Source: CG-Epi1 sp964634895 (lineage in GTDB: Archaea > Thermoplasmatota > Poseidoniia > MGIII > CG-Epi1). Taken from it: DNA of 9,062 bases. Under the pieces are notes generated by a model. It had not been told where the DNA came from and ran no database searches. It saw only the letters and a list, made by a program, of their open reading frames with translations. Location of the stretch: contig CAZWJS010000040.1 in the NCBI GenBank assembly GCA_964634895.1, positions 1 through 9,062 of the forward strand. Reading direction: 5' to 3'. Made by a program: the position numbers and the translations under genes. Within the stretch, counting starts at the first letter, position 1. The number at the start of each line of letters is the position of its first letter. Below, in pieces: positions 7,401-9,062 of the stretch.

Positions 7401-7935
7401 GGAATTCTTGATTCCTGTTCTAAATATTCTCTTCATACAAAAATTGGGGTGGACTGATACTGAATACGTTCTTGTTACAGGTGGATCGGCCGTTGTTGCT
7501 GGAATCCTTGGAACATTGATGGGGGGGCTTATTGCAGATCGTTATGGCGCTCGTCGCATTGCTAGTTTATTTGCTATTTTGACGGGTTTATCTATATTCA
7601 CAATTGCGCTTGCGGAACCATTATGGGAAAATAGAACAGTCATGACTTGGCTGATTATCGTTTATCCTTTCTTCGGAGCTGCAATGGGAATTTCACTTAT
7701 TTCTTTATTCATGAATGTTACATGGCCAAAAGTTGGAGCAACGCAGTTCACTCTGTATATGGCCCTTCTGAATTTTGGAGCCTTATTTGGATTGAAAATG
7801 GCTGGATACTTTGAGGAGAACTTCACTTTTACTACGACTATTATGATTGGAGGGACTTGCCAATTACTGATTGCCTTCGTACTTCCCTATATAGATCCTG
7901 GCCAAACTCGCAGAGAACTAGGCAATGAATTTTAA
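4420..7935 (+). CDS. Secreted S8 subtilase fused to AmpG/PAT-type MFS transporter
   Basis: One 1171-residue frame with two full-size modules. Residues 1-25 are a signal peptide ending TSQAA. A DKNRDGISD calcium-loop motif (41-49) and an I9-like propeptide (about 67-127) follow. The S8 domain (about 135-480) has Asp162 (VDTG), His221 (GTHGTHVAG), oxyanion Asn330 (SAGN) and Ser407 (GTSMATP), so it should be active. A beta-rich domain (485-600) carries several N-glycosylation sequons. A membrane helix (614-634), then RQPRR and an acidic linker (640-662), leads to an MFS transporter (665-1160). That has QGIPSGF (684-690), GRRRPW (739-744), QDVAVDG (786-792) and GGLIADRYGARR (1035-1046), as in the AmpG/acetyl-CoA transporter (PAT) family. 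Positive-inside rules place the protease outside and the transporter N-terminus inside. The likely role is to cut external protein and import products; the substrate is unknown. Start chosen at the ATG preceding the signal peptide. Confidence 0.9.
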   Translation: MQQKILALATVLILCLNMPITSQAAIEENNDTDWWDNYSRDKNRDGISDVLVWKLQQGERFFNAEEARVFVRYDHHPTDYDVERLELAGVEVTFRAQFIDLIGTTMPREMIAEISTWEGIVMLDDIGKAEPHMHDAVPAMGVDQVWQNHGIYGEGISIAIVDTGVDNAHVGLDDMDDSEWTNDLKVAAYYHAEQDAVICSENGLDGTMPCYPGQSIDSGTHGTHVAGIAAGTGAGNPDPETGLPHIGVAPKAHLVNVLSCCDGDIEDIIRGVEWTIANQKLVQPNIRVMTSSLGEQQIEFHIDNDGSSAWSQAVDAAVESGLVVTLSAGNEFGSATVAGCNTIDSPGDSRLPITVASLDKDLSLAIYSSRGYTSDGRVKPDVAAIGSNIMAPNAGTGNGYTSKSGTSMATPLMAGIVALTLEANPDLTPAEVKDTLVAGYAIEREIEDDDIDAASNNCSLLETRPDNEYGYGQADPLAFVEIGGMIDPDVSVNWTIEYVETEINGTTVFLKPEIYNASILKGTAITANKATGGGGVEVRFGTGEWFPATDTSTQGNWATWEIVVPEDITKGNQTLSARLVLDGGMSMSAVNSVSVVLLDEYGFVAISQSGLTSIPGLFFLPFILVAMAMTAFVFRQPRRSESNVEVEESGGDDFVWDDSVSDQLSLTTNWNARAISLCALYTAQGIPSGFISYTLIAFLAERGYSAAAIGNMLFWVYLPWVFKFLWGPYVDNYHYLPMGRRRPWILGAQSGMVLTVLIIVLVPSVEDKVFLLTALLFFHNMFASLQDVAVDGLAVDILSPEEFGKINGFMFGAKRLGTMIGGAGIGYFIGSLGVQGGLFLMIPMLLMIMCLPIFIRERPGEKQFPWGPGEAVIKPDVKVAKAAVKKTAKVVEWDIAADKDVKKAIGVDLALLGFLFFFLLLTVGDVVGFIGSLVVAAICAGGWYYKFYAKPKNEWDSFGMQFYDLAPEQSDIVKALSLKAPLLGVLLAMLTYFWEFLIPVLNILFIQKLGWTDTEYVLVTGGSAVVAGILGTLMGGLIADRYGARRIASLFAILTGLSIFTIALAEPLWENRTVMTWLIIVYPFFGAAMGISLISLFMNVTWPKVGATQFTLYMALLNFGALFGLKMAGYFEENFTFTTTIMIGGTCQLLIAFVLPYIDPGQTRRELGNEF
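7930..7935 (+). promoter_or_regulatory. Weak candidate TATA-box for the RRM gene
   Basis: TTTTAA overlaps the stop codon of the preceding gene. If used, transcription would start near 7958 and give a leader of about 40 bases that contains the hairpin at 7969-7990. The region 26 bases before the ATG (around 7975) is not A/T-rich, so unlike its neighbours this gene appears to have a leader. The box itself is short and could be chance. Confidence 0.25.
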
Positions 7936-7968
7936 GCGATAATCCTTAAGAAGGGGACTTTCTGGAAC

Positions 7969-7990
7969 CCTACCTTGGAGACAAGGAAGG
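7969..7990 (+). promoter_or_regulatory. GNRA-capped hairpin in the leader of the RRM gene, covering the likely RBS
   Basis: The leader can fold as CCT-A-CCTTG, loop GAGA, then CAAGG-A-AGG: five base pairs closed by a GNRA tetraloop, an A-A mismatch, and three more pairs. The 3' arm contains AAGGAAGG (7983-7990), the only purine-rich ribosome-binding-like sequence before the ATG at 8001, ten bases away. The hairpin would therefore hide it. An upstream AGGG (7952-7955) could compete for CCCT (7968-7971), allowing a second state. Pairing is read directly from sequence; a regulatory role is inference. Confidence 0.5.
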
Positions 7991-8000
7991 TTTGATAGAA

Positions 8001-8255
8001 ATGAGCAATAATATCTATGTTGGAAACTTGCCATGGTCTTTCAAAGACGACACTCTCAGAGAGCTCTTTGAAGAACACGGCGAAGTATCAGATGCGAAAG
8101 TAATTGTAGATCGCATGAGCGGCAGAAGCCGCGGATTTGGGTTTGTCGAAATGGCAAGCGAAGAAGAGGCTGGAGCAGCAATCGAAGCATTGAATGGCTA
8201 TGATGCTGACGGCCGTGAACTAAAGGTGAACGAGGCCAAACCTCGAGATGGTTAA
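8001..8255 (+). CDS. Single-RRM RNA-binding protein
   Basis: The 84-residue protein is essentially one RNA recognition motif. RNP2 is IYVGNL (5-10) and RNP1 is RGFGFVEM (44-51), with the aromatic residues that stack on RNA bases all present (Tyr6, Phe46, Phe48). It resembles the small bacterial and cyanobacterial glycine-poor RRM proteins, which bind single-stranded RNA and are often cold- or stress-responsive. I start it at the ATG at 8001; a TTG at 7992 would add only three residues and lies within the spacer after the putative ribosome binding site. The last 8 bases overlap the DUF1295 gene. The stretch 8101-8160 is about half G+C, richer than neighbouring genes, consistent with high expression or acquisition by transfer. 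RNA target unknown; a role in general RNA chaperoning or autoregulation is possible. Confidence 0.9.
   Translation: MSNNIYVGNLPWSFKDDTLRELFEEHGEVSDAKVIVDRMSGRSRGFGFVEMASEEEAGAAIEALNGYDADGRELKVNEAKPRDG
8231..8245 (+). promoter_or_regulatory. Small hairpin just before the DUF1295 start
   Basis: CGAGG (8231-8235) and CCTCG (8241-8245) form a perfect 5-bp stem with the loop CCAAA, inside the last codons of the RRM gene and three bases before the ATG at 8248. It would mask the only GAGG upstream of that ATG, so translation of the second gene might depend on ribosomes finishing the RRM gene. Short enough to be chance. Confidence 0.3.
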
Positions 8256-9021
8256 TTTAATAGAAAACGACGAACACTTTATTATAATTTCACTGTTAAT
8301 CACAGTTTGTATGCAGATGAGCTTTTTTGCTATAGCGTACGCTCTGCAGATTGACAAGGTAACTGATTTTGCAGGAACTAGTAATTTTCTAATTCTAGCT
8401 GTTATTACGCTATGGTTTGGAGAAAACTTTTCATTCCCAAAAATTCTTGCGTCTTTAATGGTGATACTCTGGTCACTAAGATTAGGGTCCTACCTCTCCT
8501 ACAGAATAATTGTATGGGGTGAAGATCATCGATTTGATGAAATAAGAAAGAACTTTTGGAGTTTCTTCGGTTTTTGGATTTATCAAATTTTATGGGTATT
8601 TCTGACTTCCCTGCCTGTAATTTATTTCAATAGCTTAGACACTCCAACTGAATTAAACACAATTGCAATGTTAGGTATTGGGATGTTTATATCAGGTTTT
8701 GCTATAGAATCGTGGGCAGATTATACAAAATTCAATCACAAATTGAATGGGGAAAAATGGTGTAAAACAGGCCTTTGGAAATATAGTAGGCACCCTAATT
8801 ATTTTGGTAATATCATGTTATGGTTTGGTATTTTCATTTTCTGTCACGCTTATGGAGTCCCCCTATGGACAATTATAGGGCCACTTTGGACTGCTTTTTT
8901 GCTAATATTTGTGAGCGGATTGCCTTTATTGGAAGCATCTTCTGATAAGAAATATGGTGACGACCCTCAATATCTCAAATACAAATCCGAAACGTCTATA
9001 CTGATTCCTTGGTTTAAGTAA
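8248..9021 (+). CDS. DUF1295 / steroid 5-alpha-reductase-like membrane protein
   Basis: A 257-residue integral membrane protein with about six hydrophobic segments (roughly 11-33, 44-58, 66-84, 106-127, 137-155 and 186-225). The diagnostic C-terminal part is GLWKYSRHPNYFGN (175-188), with a preceding Trp-Ala-Asp segment and the ending EASSDKKYGDDPQYLKYK. These are hallmarks of DUF1295 (COG3752 type), related to steroid 5-alpha-reductases and isoprenylcysteine methyltransferases. Relatives act on lipid or isoprenoid substrates using NADPH or S-adenosylmethionine, but the substrate here is unknown. The ATG at 8248 overlaps the end of the RRM gene by 8 bases, so the two are probably translated from one mRNA. 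It converges on a tRNA gene whose 3' end is only 5 bases past the stop codon. Confidence 0.87.
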   Translation: MVNLIENDEHFIIISLLITVCMQMSFFAIAYALQIDKVTDFAGTSNFLILAVITLWFGENFSFPKILASLMVILWSLRLGSYLSYRIIVWGEDHRFDEIRKNFWSFFGFWIYQILWVFLTSLPVIYFNSLDTPTELNTIAMLGIGMFISGFAIESWADYTKFNHKLNGEKWCKTGLWKYSRHPNYFGNIMLWFGIFIFCHAYGVPLWTIIGPLWTAFLLIFVSGLPLLEASSDKKYGDDPQYLKYKSETSILIPWFK

Positions 9022-9026
9022 CAAAA

Positions 9027-9062
9027 TGGCGCCAGGGGAGAGATTTGAACTCCCGAGGGATT
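9027..9062 (-). tRNA. tRNA, 3' part only, probably tRNA-Ser
   Basis: Read on the minus strand, the edge holds the 3' third of a tRNA: T-stem GGGAG and CUCUC (one G-U pair) around the loop TTCAAAT, the acceptor 3' strand CCCTGGC, discriminator G, and an encoded CCA (9029-9027). The expected 5' acceptor strand would be GCCAGGG. Discriminator G plus an AATCCCTC stretch before the T-stem, which looks like the 3' side of a long variable arm, points to tRNA-Ser. The anticodon lies outside the window, so identity is not proven. The encoded CCA is directly visible. Confidence 0.75.

Noticed and set aside
7936..7968. Possible terminator after the protease-transporter gene
   Set aside because: There is no T-tract or GC-rich stem followed by T residues; the CCTTAAGAAGG palindrome (7944-7954) is too short. 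Read-through into the RRM gene cannot be excluded.
1..9062. CRISPR arrays, insertion sequences, integrase or attachment sites
   Set aside because: No regularly spaced repeats, transposase-like proteins or terminal inverted repeats were seen. The tRNA at the right edge is a potential integration site, but no duplicated 3' end is visible in the window.

Overview
The window looks archaeal, most likely from a marine planktonic euryarchaeon such as Marine Group II/III (Poseidoniales or a relative). It carries an archaeosine-type tRNA-guanine transglycosylase with a C-terminal PUA domain. Several genes show TATA-like A/T boxes about 24-26 bases upstream of the start codon, the pattern of leaderless archaeal transcripts. 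DNA is AT-rich and genes are packed very tightly. The lineage is inferred; no rRNA or other decisive marker is present.

Layout, left to right. Bases 1-97 are a short intergenic stretch with a direct repeat and a possible start of a divergent leftward gene. A YbaK/EbsC-type aminoacyl-tRNA deacylase (98-559, +) converges, with a 2-base gap, on a three-gene leftward operon (2617 to 562). That operon encodes an HMA metal-binding domain fused to a DUF4396 membrane domain, a YczE-like membrane protein, and an AlkD-like DNA alkylation repair protein. Its genes overlap by 10 and 4 bases. A 49-base divergent promoter region containing an inverted repeat separates it from tgtA (2667-4376, +).

Next is the most striking gene (4420-7935, +): one uninterrupted 1171-residue reading frame joining a signal peptide, a subtilisin-family (S8) protease, a beta-rich domain, a membrane anchor and a complete AmpG/PAT-type major facilitator transporter. 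The topology is coherent, with the protease outside and the linker plus transporter N-terminus inside. It could couple extracellular proteolysis to uptake of the products. Then come a single-RRM RNA-binding protein (8001-8255), whose leader can fold into a GNRA-capped hairpin covering its likely ribosome binding site, and an overlapping DUF1295 membrane protein (8248-9021). The right edge holds the 3' part of a leftward tRNA, probably tRNA-Ser.

The main items for follow-up are the protease-transporter fusion, a TgtA that has lost the three zinc-binding cysteines of its family while keeping both catalytic aspartates, the RRM leader hairpin, and the inverted repeat in the divergent promoter.
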